Part shown: piece by piece, positions 36,343 to 44,578 of the stretch
How positions within the stretch are numbered: the stretch's first letter is position 1
Layout: every line of letters starts with the position of its first letter
Assembly: GCF_900465345.1 (NCBI RefSeq)
Contig: NZ_UEGO01000031.1
Span: forward strand, 238,205 to 302,204
DNA: 64,000 nucleotides
Direction of reading: 5' to 3'
Source of the DNA: Asaia bogorensis
GTDB lineage: Bacteria; Pseudomonadota; Alphaproteobacteria; Acetobacterales; Acetobacteraceae
Translations under genes and position numbers: made by a program
The notes under the pieces: generated by a model
What the model was told of the DNA's origin: nothing
Databases searched by the model: none
The model's input: the letters and a program-made list of their open reading frames with translations, nothing else

Positions 36343-37058
36343 GCCTTGAGCCTCTGCAAACCGGACACGCCCGCCACCAGCACTTCGGTGGTGATGTCCA
36401 GAAACAGCCCATGATCAACCACACCCGTGATCGAGATGATGCGGTCCGCCAGGCCACGCGGATTTTCTATGCGCTCGTAATCGCAATCGATGATGATGTT
36501 GTGGTTGTCGGTCATGTAGAGCGACCCGTCCTCATTACGACGCGGTATGCAACTCTTGGCACCCGTCTGACGCAGCAGGTTCTCGACACGCTCCCAGCCC
36601 CAGGGGATGATTTCGACGGGCACAGGCATATGGGTGCCAAGATCCGTCACGATCTTGCTCTCATCAACGATCACGATGAACTTGCGCGCCGAGACCGCCA
36701 CGATCTTCTCACGCAGCAACGCACCGCCGCGCCCCTTGATGAGGAACAGCGAGCCGGTCTGAACCTCGTCGGCGCCATCAATGGCGACATCGAGATACGG
36801 ATCATCGGCAAAATTGGTGATGGGGATGTTCAGGCTCTGGGCCTGGGCCGCGCTGGCCTCGGAGGTCGGAATTGCGCGTATCTTCAAACCTTCACGACGG
36901 ACGCGCTCTCCGAGCGCGTCAATCATGAACTTTGCGGTGCTGCCTGTGCCAAGACCGACGGCCATGCCATCTTCGATATAGGCAATGGCGTGGGTCGCAG
37001 CCTCTCGTTTCAGCTCGGCGACACGTGCTGCGGCATCCTGTGCGCTGAGATCAGCCAT
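36339..37058 (-). CDS. rpiA: Ribose-5-phosphate isomerase A
   Basis: Interconverts ribose 5-phosphate and ribulose 5-phosphate. 239 residues. GLGTGSTAKFMIDALGE, PTSEASAAQA, DVAIDGADEV and KGRGGALLREKIVA are family motifs; the catalytic Glu lies in LLREKIV. The ATG at 37058 sits inside the last codons of pgl (8-base overlap), and gntK begins in its stop, so translation of all three is coupled. Length fits bacterial RpiA. Confidence 0.96.
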   Translation of the reverse strand: MADLSAQDAAARVAELKREAATHAIAYIEDGMAVGLGTGSTAKFMIDALGERVRREGLKIRAIPTSEASAAQAQSLNIPITNFADDPYLDVAIDGADEVQTGSLFLIKGRGGALLREKIVAVSARKFIVIVDESKIVTDLGTHMPVPVEIIPWGWERVENLLRQTGAKSCIPRRNEDGSLYMTDNHNIIIDCDYERIENPRGLADRIISITGVVDHGLFLDITTEVLVAGVSGLQRLKA

Positions 37059-37800
37059 TTGCCAGATCTCCGGCAGCTGCCTTGTCCGTAAGAAACACGA
37101 CCTCACCTTCTGACGTGATATGCGAAGACGGCAACGAGGCATCGCCGGCCCGCACTCGGGCGAGCATCTCGGCCTTGCCTGCTCCTTCGATCAGGAACAC
37201 GACAGCGCGGCTGGAATGGATGGCTGTGTAGGTCAGTGACACGCGGTCATGCGGTGCGTTGTCCGGTGTGCAGGCCGCCACCCATTTCTCGCGCTCCTGC
37301 AGGATAGGCTGACGCGGAAAAAGCGATGCCGTGTGACCGTCGGGGCCCATGCCCAGCATGACCACATCGAAAAGCGGACGCCCTGGGATGAGGTGATGGC
37401 TGCCATAAACATCCACCAAAGCGGCCTGATAAAGAGCCGCATCATGCTCCGGTGTGCCATCGGCCGGGATGGGATGAACGTTCTCGGGCGGCAGGTCGAC
37501 CTGATCGATCAGGATTTCGCTTGTCATGCGGAAATTGCTGTCTTCATGGGTGAAGGGCACATGCCTGTCATCACCAAAGAAGATCTGGGTACGACGCCAC
37601 GGAAACTGGGCTGCATAAGCCGGCTCAGCCATGATCTTGAACAGGCGCTTGGGGGTCGAGCCACCCGAGAGCGCGACAACGAACGGGCCGTCTTTCTTTG
37701 CGAGCGCCTGGTCAAGAAGCCATTGCGCCATCTTGCGGGCAACGGCCTCACCATCTTCCAGAACCACGAGCCGGGCCGAGGTCACATCATGTCCACTCAT
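37051..37800 (-). CDS. pgl: 6-phosphogluconolactonase
   Basis: Hydrolyses 6-phosphogluconolactone from the zwf reaction. 249 residues, DevB/Pgl type (glucosamine-6-phosphate deaminase fold). Motifs: VALSGGSTPKRLFKIM, FFGDDRHVPFTHEDSNFRM and MLGMGPDGHTASLFP. The ATG at 37800 is chosen because AAGGA is nine bases upstream; ATG 37809 would touch it. It is upstream of rpiA with overlapping ends and downstream of the HAD phosphatase. Confidence 0.95.
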   Translation of the reverse strand: MSGHDVTSARLVVLEDGEAVARKMAQWLLDQALAKKDGPFVVALSGGSTPKRLFKIMAEPAYAAQFPWRRTQIFFGDDRHVPFTHEDSNFRMTSEILIDQVDLPPENVHPIPADGTPEHDAALYQAALVDVYGSHHLIPGRPLFDVVMLGMGPDGHTASLFPRQPILQEREKWVAACTPDNAPHDRVSLTYTAIHSSRAVVFLIEGAGKAEMLARVRAGDASLPSSHITSEGEVVFLTDKAAAGDLANG

Positions 37801-37893
37801 CTGTCTCATTCCTTCTTCTAGGGCTTTCAGGGGGCCTTTCGCAGGGCCGTCGCGCCGCAATGCCGCACGACATCCCACCTTCAGGCCCGCGCC

Positions 37894-38757
37894 TCAGGCC
37901 GCGCCCGGTGCGCGAGGGAGAACGTACTCACGCATGGCCTGCGCCCAGCCATCTGCGTCGTTTCGCCCTGTCGTTACATGGGCATGGGCGCTGACTTCCT
38001 CGCTGGCATTTCCCATTGCGATGCCGAGCCCGGCAATGCTGAGCATCGGGACATCATTGGACATGTCCCCAATGCAGGCAACCTCACTCATGGGTATGCC
38101 GAGCCGGTCTGCCAGAGCACGGGCTGCGAAGCCCTTATTGGCATCCTTGTGCGTGATATCGAGGTAATAATCCGACGACCGGTGCACACTGGCCTGCCCC
38201 TTGAGCATGGCCCCGATCTCGATTTCCATACGCTGCAGAAGCGCAAAATTGCTACTGGCCGCCATGATCTTGCCGACACCGGCCATGTAGGGCCGGAAGT
38301 CGGGAACGACAACGGGCTCGATACCGACTGATTTGCGTTCATGGGCTACATAATAGGCGCCCGGATCGCGGATCAGCCAGTCATGGTCACGAAACAGCCA
38401 AGTATCGATTTTGTGAACCGACAAGGTATCACAGGCCGAGACCACGCAGCTTTCGGGCAGGACGAGGTGAGAAAGAATCTCGTCGTCCGGGCTGACAATC
38501 AGACCACCATTGAGCGCCCCGAAAGGCGTCTGGAGCGACAATTCCCGATGGTAGCGCAAAATACCTTCTGCCGAACGGGAGCTGACCAGACACAGGGCAA
38601 TCCCGGCCTTAGCCAGATCCTGCGCGGCCGAGAGTGTCGACGGTGCCAGGGATTTGTCAGGGCCGATCAGCGTGCCGTCGATATCGGAGACAACAAGCCG
38701 AATTCTGGATGCCTCGGGCGGGAGAGCATCGTGAATGGCATCCAGTTCGATTGTCAT
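37894..38757 (-). CDS. Cof-type HAD-superfamily phosphatase
   Basis: 287 residues. DIDGTLIGPD is HAD motif I with the nucleophilic Asp, and CIGDMSNDVPMLSIAGLGIAMGNA (quoted as GDMSNDVPML) is motif IV; a C2-type cap lies between. Cof family members dephosphorylate sugar phosphates, including the by-products erythrose 4-phosphate or ribulose phosphates. Its place between zwf and pgl suggests a role in clearing a sugar phosphate in this pathway, but this is inferred from context only. Confidence 0.9.
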   Translation of the reverse strand: MTIELDAIHDALPPEASRIRLVVSDIDGTLIGPDKSLAPSTLSAAQDLAKAGIALCLVSSRSAEGILRYHRELSLQTPFGALNGGLIVSPDDEILSHLVLPESCVVSACDTLSVHKIDTWLFRDHDWLIRDPGAYYVAHERKSVGIEPVVVPDFRPYMAGVGKIMAASSNFALLQRMEIEIGAMLKGQASVHRSSDYYLDITHKDANKGFAARALADRLGIPMSEVACIGDMSNDVPMLSIAGLGIAMGNASEEVSAHAHVTTGRNDADGWAQAMREYVLPRAPGAA

Positions 38758-38785
38758 ATGGTCTCCTGTCGTTTTTCCAACGATC

Positions 38786-40333
38786 TTAGTTGTTCAGATC
38801 AAGCCAGCGACGGCCAGAACGCGCGAGCAGCTCATCGGCTTCACGCGGTCCGTCCAGTCCGCCCGGATAGAAGCAGAGCGGGGACTTGTCAGCGATGTTC
38901 TGCGTGAAGGCAGGCTCCACAATGCGCCAGCCTTCTTCGATGGTATCGGCGCGCTGATAAAGCGTCTGGTCGCCAATCATGCAGTCATAAATGAGCGTTT
39001 CATAGCCGGTACTCGGCCCCTCGCTGAACCAGTCGGAATAGTCGAACTTCATGCGTACGCCACCGAGGCGGACCGAAGGACCCGGCACCTTGGCCGAAAA
39101 CTGCATGGTCACGCCTTCAGTCGGCTGGATATGCAGCACCATGATATTGGGGGTGAGCTTGTCCACCGGCGTATCGCGGAACAGCGCAAAGGGTGCCTGC
39201 TTGAAGTGAATGGCAATTTCGGTCTTGCGACGACGTAGACGCTTGCCAGTGCGCAGATAGAATGGCACGCCAGCCCAGCGCCAGTTATCGATACGCAGCT
39301 TCATCGCAACATAGGTTTCTGTCTGGCTACCCATCGCGACATCGGGCTCCTCGCGATAACCGCGAAGCGCCTCAGCCTCATCACCCACGCCGAAAGAGCC
39401 GCTGACATACTGACCGCGCACGACCTGAGAGAGGTCGATGGGCTGGATGGCACTCAGCACCTTGGCCTTCTCATCGCGCACGGCCTCGGCATCGAAGGAG
39501 GTCGGGGCTTCCATGGCGACCATGGAGAGAAGCTGCATCAGATGGTTTGGTACCATGTCACGAATGGCACCCGTGCTTTCGTAGAAGCGACCGCGGCGTT
39601 CGACACCAACGGTTTCCGCCGCCGTGATCTGCACATGGTCGATATTCTGACGGTTCCAGAGCGGCTCGAAAAAGCCGTTGGAAAAGCGCAGGGCCAGGAT
39701 GTTCTGGACCGTTTCCTTGCCGAGATAATGATCAATACGATAGATCTGGTTTTCGTCGAGCGAGCGCAGCAGACGGGCATTCAGCGCCTTGGCTGATTCC
39801 AGATCCGCACCGAACGGCTTTTCGATGATCACGCGGCGGGAGATTGTGTCGGTCTGCTCGGCCAGCCCCGACTCACCCAGAAGATCGACGATCGGACCGA
39901 AGAACCTTGCAGCAACTGCGAGGTAGAACACGGCAGAACGCTCACCGAGACGTTCCTTGAGGGCCTCGAAGGTCGAGAGCTCCTCAAAGGAGCCACGTAG
40001 ATAGGTGATGCTCTGCGAAAGGCGGTTCCACACATCCTGACGCAGCGTCGTGGCGTTGGTCCCACGCTTGCTGACGAAGTCATCCAGTGCGCCCTTGAGC
40101 TGCTCGAGCAGCCCTTCTGTCGTCATCTCGGCCCAGTCGACCACGATGATCGAGAAATCCTCACTGAGAAGACCGGCGGAGTCCAGATTATAGATAGCAG
40201 GGACGAGAAGACGTTTGGTCAGATCGCCACCACCGCCGAAAATGACCATGGACCCTGGAGGCGCCTGGCGAACCCCACGCGTTGTCTCGTTATTGGACAA
40301 TGCCGCATGTGCTGAAGCGGAAACGTCGACCAT
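38786..40333 (-). CDS. zwf: Glucose-6-phosphate 1-dehydrogenase
   Basis: First step of the oxidative pentose phosphate pathway: oxidises glucose 6-phosphate to the lactone, making NAD(P)H. 515 residues. The substrate signature RIDHYLGKE near residue 203 is intact. The N-terminal coenzyme loop reads GGGGDLTKR instead of the more common GASGDLAKR; this variant occurs in a subfamily of alphaproteobacteria, and cofactor preference cannot be read from it. AAGG lies nine bases ahead of the start. It begins the HAD-pgl-rpiA-gntK run. Confidence 0.96.
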   Translation of the reverse strand: MVDVSASAHAALSNNETTRGVRQAPPGSMVIFGGGGDLTKRLLVPAIYNLDSAGLLSEDFSIIVVDWAEMTTEGLLEQLKGALDDFVSKRGTNATTLRQDVWNRLSQSITYLRGSFEELSTFEALKERLGERSAVFYLAVAARFFGPIVDLLGESGLAEQTDTISRRVIIEKPFGADLESAKALNARLLRSLDENQIYRIDHYLGKETVQNILALRFSNGFFEPLWNRQNIDHVQITAAETVGVERRGRFYESTGAIRDMVPNHLMQLLSMVAMEAPTSFDAEAVRDEKAKVLSAIQPIDLSQVVRGQYVSGSFGVGDEAEALRGYREEPDVAMGSQTETYVAMKLRIDNWRWAGVPFYLRTGKRLRRRKTEIAIHFKQAPFALFRDTPVDKLTPNIMVLHIQPTEGVTMQFSAKVPGPSVRLGGVRMKFDYSDWFSEGPSTGYETLIYDCMIGDQTLYQRADTIEEGWRIVEPAFTQNIADKSPLCFYPGGLDGPREADELLARSGRRWLDLNN

Positions 40334-40423
40334 ATGCCAAACCTTTTTAGTCGATAATCGGAAAGCCGGAGTGCGAGCGGGAGCATTCGAACTCCCGCTG
40401 GCATTCAGGCAGACAGCTTAGAG

Positions 40424-40460
40424 AAAAAAAAAGGGCCGGGACCAGAGAAGGTCCCGGCCC
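40424..40460 (-). terminator. Rho-independent terminator for gnd
   Basis: Perfect 11-bp arms GGGCCGGGACC and GGTCCCGGCCC with a six-base loop; on the minus strand a nine-T run follows. It separates gnd from zwf transcription. Confidence 0.92.
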
Positions 40461-40466
40461 GTCATG

Positions 40467-41462
40467 TCACTTCTTCTCGACGTGGCCGCCGAAACCAAAG
40501 CGCATGGCAGAGAGGATCTTCTCTGCGTAGTTGTTGCCCGAACGCGAGCGGAAGCGCGTAAAGAGCGAGGCCGTCATGACCGGAACCGGCACCGATTCCT
40601 CGATGGCCGCTTCGATCGTCCAGCGACCTTCACCGGAATCGGCCACTTCGCCCGAGAACTCGGAGAGGGATTCGTTCTTGGCGAGTGCGTCGGCGGTCAG
40701 GTCGAGCAGCCAGGACGACACGACGCTGCCGCGACGCCAGACTTCAGCGATATCGGCCATGTTCAGGTCGAAGCGCTGGTCTTCCTGCAGGACCGGCGAA
40801 TTCTTCGACTTCATGACGTCGAAGCCTTCAGCGAAAGCCTGCATCATGCCGTATTCGATGCCGTTATGGACCATCTTGACGAAGTGACCCGAGCCGGCCG
40901 GGCCGCAATGCAGATAGCCTTCCTCAGCGCGCGGATCGAGGCCTTCACGGTCGCGACCGATGGTGCGCACGACGTCGCCCTTGCCCGGTGCCAAAGCCTT
41001 CAGGATCGGATCGATATGATCGGCCGAATCCTTGGTGCCGCCGTACATCATGCAATAGCCGCGATCGAGGCCCCAGACACCGCCCGACGTGCCGACGTCG
41101 ATGTAGTGGATGCCCTTTTCCATCAGCTCATGAGCGCGACGGACATCGTCCTTATAGTAGCTGTTGCCACCATCGATCACGATGTCGTCCTTGCCGAGCA
41201 GGCCGCGCAGTTCCTGCACGCAGGCTTCGGTGATCTCACCGGCCGGCAGCATGACCCAGACGATCTTGCGCTCTGCCGAAAGCTTGCTGACCAGATCGGC
41301 CACCGAGTTCGCGGCGATCGCACGGCCCTTCTCGGCACGGTCGAACGTCTTGGTCACAACTTCAGGCGTGCGGTCGAACAGCACGACGTCATGACCATGA
41401 CGGGTCAGGCGCACCGCAATGTTGCCGCCCATACGGCCAAGGCCAACAATACCGATTTGCAT
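40467..41462 (-). CDS. gnd: 6-phosphogluconate dehydrogenase, decarboxylating (short form)
   Basis: Oxidises 6-phosphogluconate to ribulose 5-phosphate. 331 residues, the short YqeC-like class, not the ~470-residue E. coli form. [19 protein letters not shown] is the dinucleotide fold; [25 protein letters not shown] and [15 protein letters not shown] are the substrate and catalytic Lys motifs. The ATG is preceded by AGGAG eight bases away. It lies between terminators, so it is probably its own unit, upstream of zwf. Short Gnd enzymes often prefer NAD+, but this is inferred. Confidence 0.95.
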   Translation of the reverse strand: MQIGIVGLGRMGGNIAVRLTRHGHDVVLFDRTPEVVTKTFDRAEKGRAIAANSVADLVSKLSAERKIVWVMLPAGEITEACVQELRGLLGKDDIVIDGGNSYYKDDVRRAHELMEKGIHYIDVGTSGGVWGLDRGYCMMYGGTKDSADHIDPILKALAPGKGDVVRTIGRDREGLDPRAEEGYLHCGPAGSGHFVKMVHNGIEYGMMQAFAEGFDVMKSKNSPVLQEDQRFDLNMADIAEVWRRGSVVSSWLLDLTADALAKNESLSEFSGEVADSGEGRWTIEAAIEESVPVPVMTASLFTRFRSRSGNNYAEKILSAMRFGFGGHVEKK

Positions 41463-41509
41463 CTCTAAAACTCCTGCACAGTTTTCCTGTGCCCTCTAAC
41501 TACCACGTC

Positions 41510-41545
41510 AAAAAACAATCCGCCCCGTTGGAGCGGGGCGGATTG
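41510..41545 (-). terminator. Rho-independent terminator for tal-pgi
   Basis: Perfect 12-bp arms CAATCCGCCCCG and CGGGGCGGATTG; on the minus strand a six-T run follows directly. Confidence 0.92.
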
Positions 41546-41553
41546 CGTCAGTC

Positions 41554-44421
41554 TCAGACGGCTTTCTTGATGACCGTCGCCAGTTCGGCGAGGCCAGCTT
41601 CAAGCGATCCCTTGATATGCACACGCAGGGCGCGACGGCCACGCTCGGACAGCACGTCGAAATCGCCGCGTGCCTGAGCTGCCTTCACCACACTGAACGT
41701 GAAGCGTTCACCCGGCACGGCGAGATCAGCATGATCATCGGCCGTGATCTGGAGGAACACGCCGCTATCAGGGCCGCCCTTATAGGCCTGGCCGGTCGAA
41801 TGCAGGAAGCGCGGGCCGAATTCGGCTGCCGTTGCGACCTTGAGCTGGTCACGCAGGTTAAGGCGAACGTTCTGGATCCACTCGCGCGTCTTCAGATCAC
41901 GCTCCACATAGGCGAGAACACCCACGTAGTCGCCAGCCTTCACGCGACCGAAATGCGCCTTCAGGATTGCCAGCGCATCGCCACCGCCCAATGCCTTGGC
42001 ATTGGTGTCGTCAGCGAAGAACTCGAACGCACCCGAGGTTGCAAACGGCGTCTCGGCCGGAAGCTTGCCCGTCTCGTTGAAGGCGGTCGTGAGCTTCTTG
42101 GTCTCGATCTTGCTGAACTCGACATCCGGCTGATCGAACGGATCGATTGCCAGCACCGAGCCTGCAACAGCCGTAGCATATTCCCAATGGAAGAACGCCT
42201 GGGCGATATCGAGCTTGTCAGCCAGGTCGATCGTCACAACCGGCTCACCGGCGGCAACAAGAGCGGCAATGGCCTTTTCCTGGTTCAGGCAAGGCGCATC
42301 GGTCAGGCGCAGATAGGCGAAGACGCGATCCTTGCCGTAGACGCTCGGCGCACCGAGGGTCTCGTCATCAATCGGGATCAGGCCAGTGCCCTTCTTGCCG
42401 GTCGATTCAGCCAGAAGCTGCTCAAGCCAAGCGCCAAGGTCATAAATCGCAGGCGAAGCGATGATCGTCACCTTGTCACGACCAAACTTCGTCGCGGCCG
42501 CGCCAAGGATGGCACCAAGCTGAAGCGCCGTGTTCTGCGCCGGCGGGGTGCTGGCCGAAGCGCCCTTTACGGAACGTAGAGCCGATTCGAGGAACGCGCG
42601 AACGTTCAGACCAGCGGCTGCTGCGGGGACGAGACCGAAATTGGACAGCACGGAGAACCGGCCACCAATCTGCTTCTCACCGTAGAAGATCTTCCAGAAG
42701 CCATCGCCCTTTGCCACCTGCTCCATATGCGAGCCGGGATCGGTCACGGCAACGAAATGCTTGCCGGGGGCCGAGCCGAGCGCCTTTTCGGCAGCGGCGA
42801 AGAAGTAGGCCTTCAGGATGTTCGGCTCGAGCGTGCCGCCCGACTTGGACGAGACGATGAAAAGCGTGTTCTTCAGGTCGACAGCATTCTCGTACGTCTT
42901 CACCTGCTGCGGGTCCGTGCTGTCGAGCACGTGCAGCTTGGGGAAGCCTGCGATCTGGCCGAAGGTTTCCGAAATCACTTCCGGACCGAGGCTCGAACCG
43001 CCCATACCGAGCAGCAGCACATCGCTGAAGCCCTTGGCCTTGACTTCGCTGGCGAAGGCTTCGAGCTCGGCGACGTGAGCCAGACGCTCATCGACGATAT
43101 CGAGCCATTTCAGCCAGCTGGCTTCGTCACCGCCAGTCCAGACAGAGGCGTCCTTGGCCCAGAGCTTGCGGCCCTTGCCGGTCTTGCGCCAGTCTTCGAG
43201 AACCGCGTCGGAGGCGGCTTTCAGATCGGCCGGAAGTTCGGCCTTCTGCTCGATCAGTTTGGACCCGAGAAACGTGGCCTGCTTGTTTGCTACCGCCCCA
43301 AGCAGCTGGTCGAAAGCGTCGCAGAACGAAGCGCAGCCTTCTGTTACAAGGGTCTTGGTGACGCCATCGAGGTCGAGGCCGAGCTTGGCCTGCTGCTCGA
43401 GCACCTTGAAGGCATCTTCCACGTTTTCGGTCAGGCTGGCGCGCAGCTTGCCATGATCACGGAAGGCATCGAAGGTTGCGGGCGGGATGGTGTTGACCGT
43501 GTCCTCACCGATCAGCTCTTCGACATAAAGAACGTCCGAGAAGGTCTTGTCCTTGGTGCCGGTCGAAGCCCAGAGCAGACGCTGCGGCTGCGCACCCGCG
43601 GCGGCCAGCTTCTTCCAGCGCTCGGAAGCGGTCACTTCGAGATAATGCTGATAGGCAACCTTGGCGTTCGCGATGGCAACCTTGCCACGCAGAGCCTTCA
43701 GCGCCTCGGCATCCTTGTCGCCTTCCTTCACGCGGCGATCGATAGCACCATCGATCTTGCCGTCGATGCGCGACACGAAGAACGACGCTACGCTGGCGAT
43801 CTTGCTGATATCCTTGCCCGCTGCATGACGGATCTCAAGGCCCTTGATATAGGCTTCGAGAACGTTCTTGTAGGCTTCGAGCGAGAAAAGAAGCGTGACG
43901 TTGACGCTGATGCCTTCCGAAGTGACTTCCTGGAATGCCGGAACACCCTCAGGCGTGCCCGGAATCTTGATCATCAGGTTTTCTTCGCTCACGGCATCCC
44001 ACAGACGGCGGGCTTCGTCAGCCGTGGCCTTGGTGTCGAAAGCGAGATAAGGCGAAACCTCAAGGCTCACATAACCATCGAGGCCCTTGGTCTGCACGAA
44101 TACCGGGTGCATGACCTTGGCAGTTGCCTTGATGTCGGTGATAGCGAGTTTCTCGTAGAGCTCACCGGGGGAGAGGATTTCCTTCGCCAGCAGATCCTTG
44201 ATCTGGGCGTCGTAATCCGTGCCATACCCCATGGCCTTTTCGAAGATGGCGGGATTGGAAGTGACGCCACGCAGGCCGTCTTCGTCCACCAGCTTCTGCA
44301 GGCTGCCATCGGCAGTGTATGATCTCTGGATGAAGTCCAGCCAGGGTGACTGGCCAAATTTGGAAAGGTCACGCAGCGGGTTCCCGCTCGTGGCGGCACC
44401 CTGCTTCTGTTCGACGTCCAT
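41554..44421 (-). CDS. tal-pgi: Bifunctional transaldolase/glucose-6-phosphate isomerase
   Basis: One 955-residue chain: transaldolase in roughly residues 1-370 (GVTSNPAIFEKAM, MIKIPGTPEG with the Schiff-base Lys, and LLWASTGTKD) and phosphoglucose isomerase in 400-955 (LLGMGGSSLGPEVI, VSSKSGGTLEPN and HSTGQAYKGG). It joins the non-oxidative pentose phosphate step to fructose/glucose 6-phosphate balance. Transaldolase and Pgi are normally separate; the fusion is known in Gluconobacter and relatives and is a strong lineage marker. The ATG at 44421 follows AGGAG. It lies downstream of tkt, upstream of gnd. Confidence 0.96.
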   Translation of the reverse strand: MDVEQKQGAATSGNPLRDLSKFGQSPWLDFIQRSYTADGSLQKLVDEDGLRGVTSNPAIFEKAMGYGTDYDAQIKDLLAKEILSPGELYEKLAITDIKATAKVMHPVFVQTKGLDGYVSLEVSPYLAFDTKATADEARRLWDAVSEENLMIKIPGTPEGVPAFQEVTSEGISVNVTLLFSLEAYKNVLEAYIKGLEIRHAAGKDISKIASVASFFVSRIDGKIDGAIDRRVKEGDKDAEALKALRGKVAIANAKVAYQHYLEVTASERWKKLAAAGAQPQRLLWASTGTKDKTFSDVLYVEELIGEDTVNTIPPATFDAFRDHGKLRASLTENVEDAFKVLEQQAKLGLDLDGVTKTLVTEGCASFCDAFDQLLGAVANKQATFLGSKLIEQKAELPADLKAASDAVLEDWRKTGKGRKLWAKDASVWTGGDEASWLKWLDIVDERLAHVAELEAFASEVKAKGFSDVLLLGMGGSSLGPEVISETFGQIAGFPKLHVLDSTDPQQVKTYENAVDLKNTLFIVSSKSGGTLEPNILKAYFFAAAEKALGSAPGKHFVAVTDPGSHMEQVAKGDGFWKIFYGEKQIGGRFSVLSNFGLVPAAAAGLNVRAFLESALRSVKGASASTPPAQNTALQLGAILGAAATKFGRDKVTIIASPAIYDLGAWLEQLLAESTGKKGTGLIPIDDETLGAPSVYGKDRVFAYLRLTDAPCLNQEKAIAALVAAGEPVVTIDLADKLDIAQAFFHWEYATAVAGSVLAIDPFDQPDVEFSKIETKKLTTAFNETGKLPAETPFATSGAFEFFADDTNAKALGGGDALAILKAHFGRVKAGDYVGVLAYVERDLKTREWIQNVRLNLRDQLKVATAAEFGPRFLHSTGQAYKGGPDSGVFLQITADDHADLAVPGERFTFSVVKAAQARGDFDVLSERGRRALRVHIKGSLEAGLAELATVIKKAV

Positions 44422-44537
44422 GACGTACTCCTGTCTGTCCACCTGACGGGTTCCCTGTGGACACCCGTCTCAGCTCAGGTCGGCCTTCCGACCCTGACCT
44501 CAAATTGAGGGGGCCAAAGCACGCTAGGGCCCCGAAA

Positions 44538-44566
44538 GGCCCGACCGCCGAGGAAGCGGTCAGGCC
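44538..44566 (-). terminator. Hairpin after tkt, probable terminator
   Basis: GGCC-GACCGC and GCGGTC-GGCC arms with one mismatch, 13 bases after the tkt stop on the minus strand; followed by only TTT, so efficiency is uncertain. Confidence 0.55.
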
Positions 44567-44578
44567 CCGGTAGTCGTC

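Noticed and set aside
42727..44322. A 531-residue open frame antisense to tal-pgi
   Set aside because: Lies fully opposite a well-supported gene; composition fits a high-GC shadow frame.
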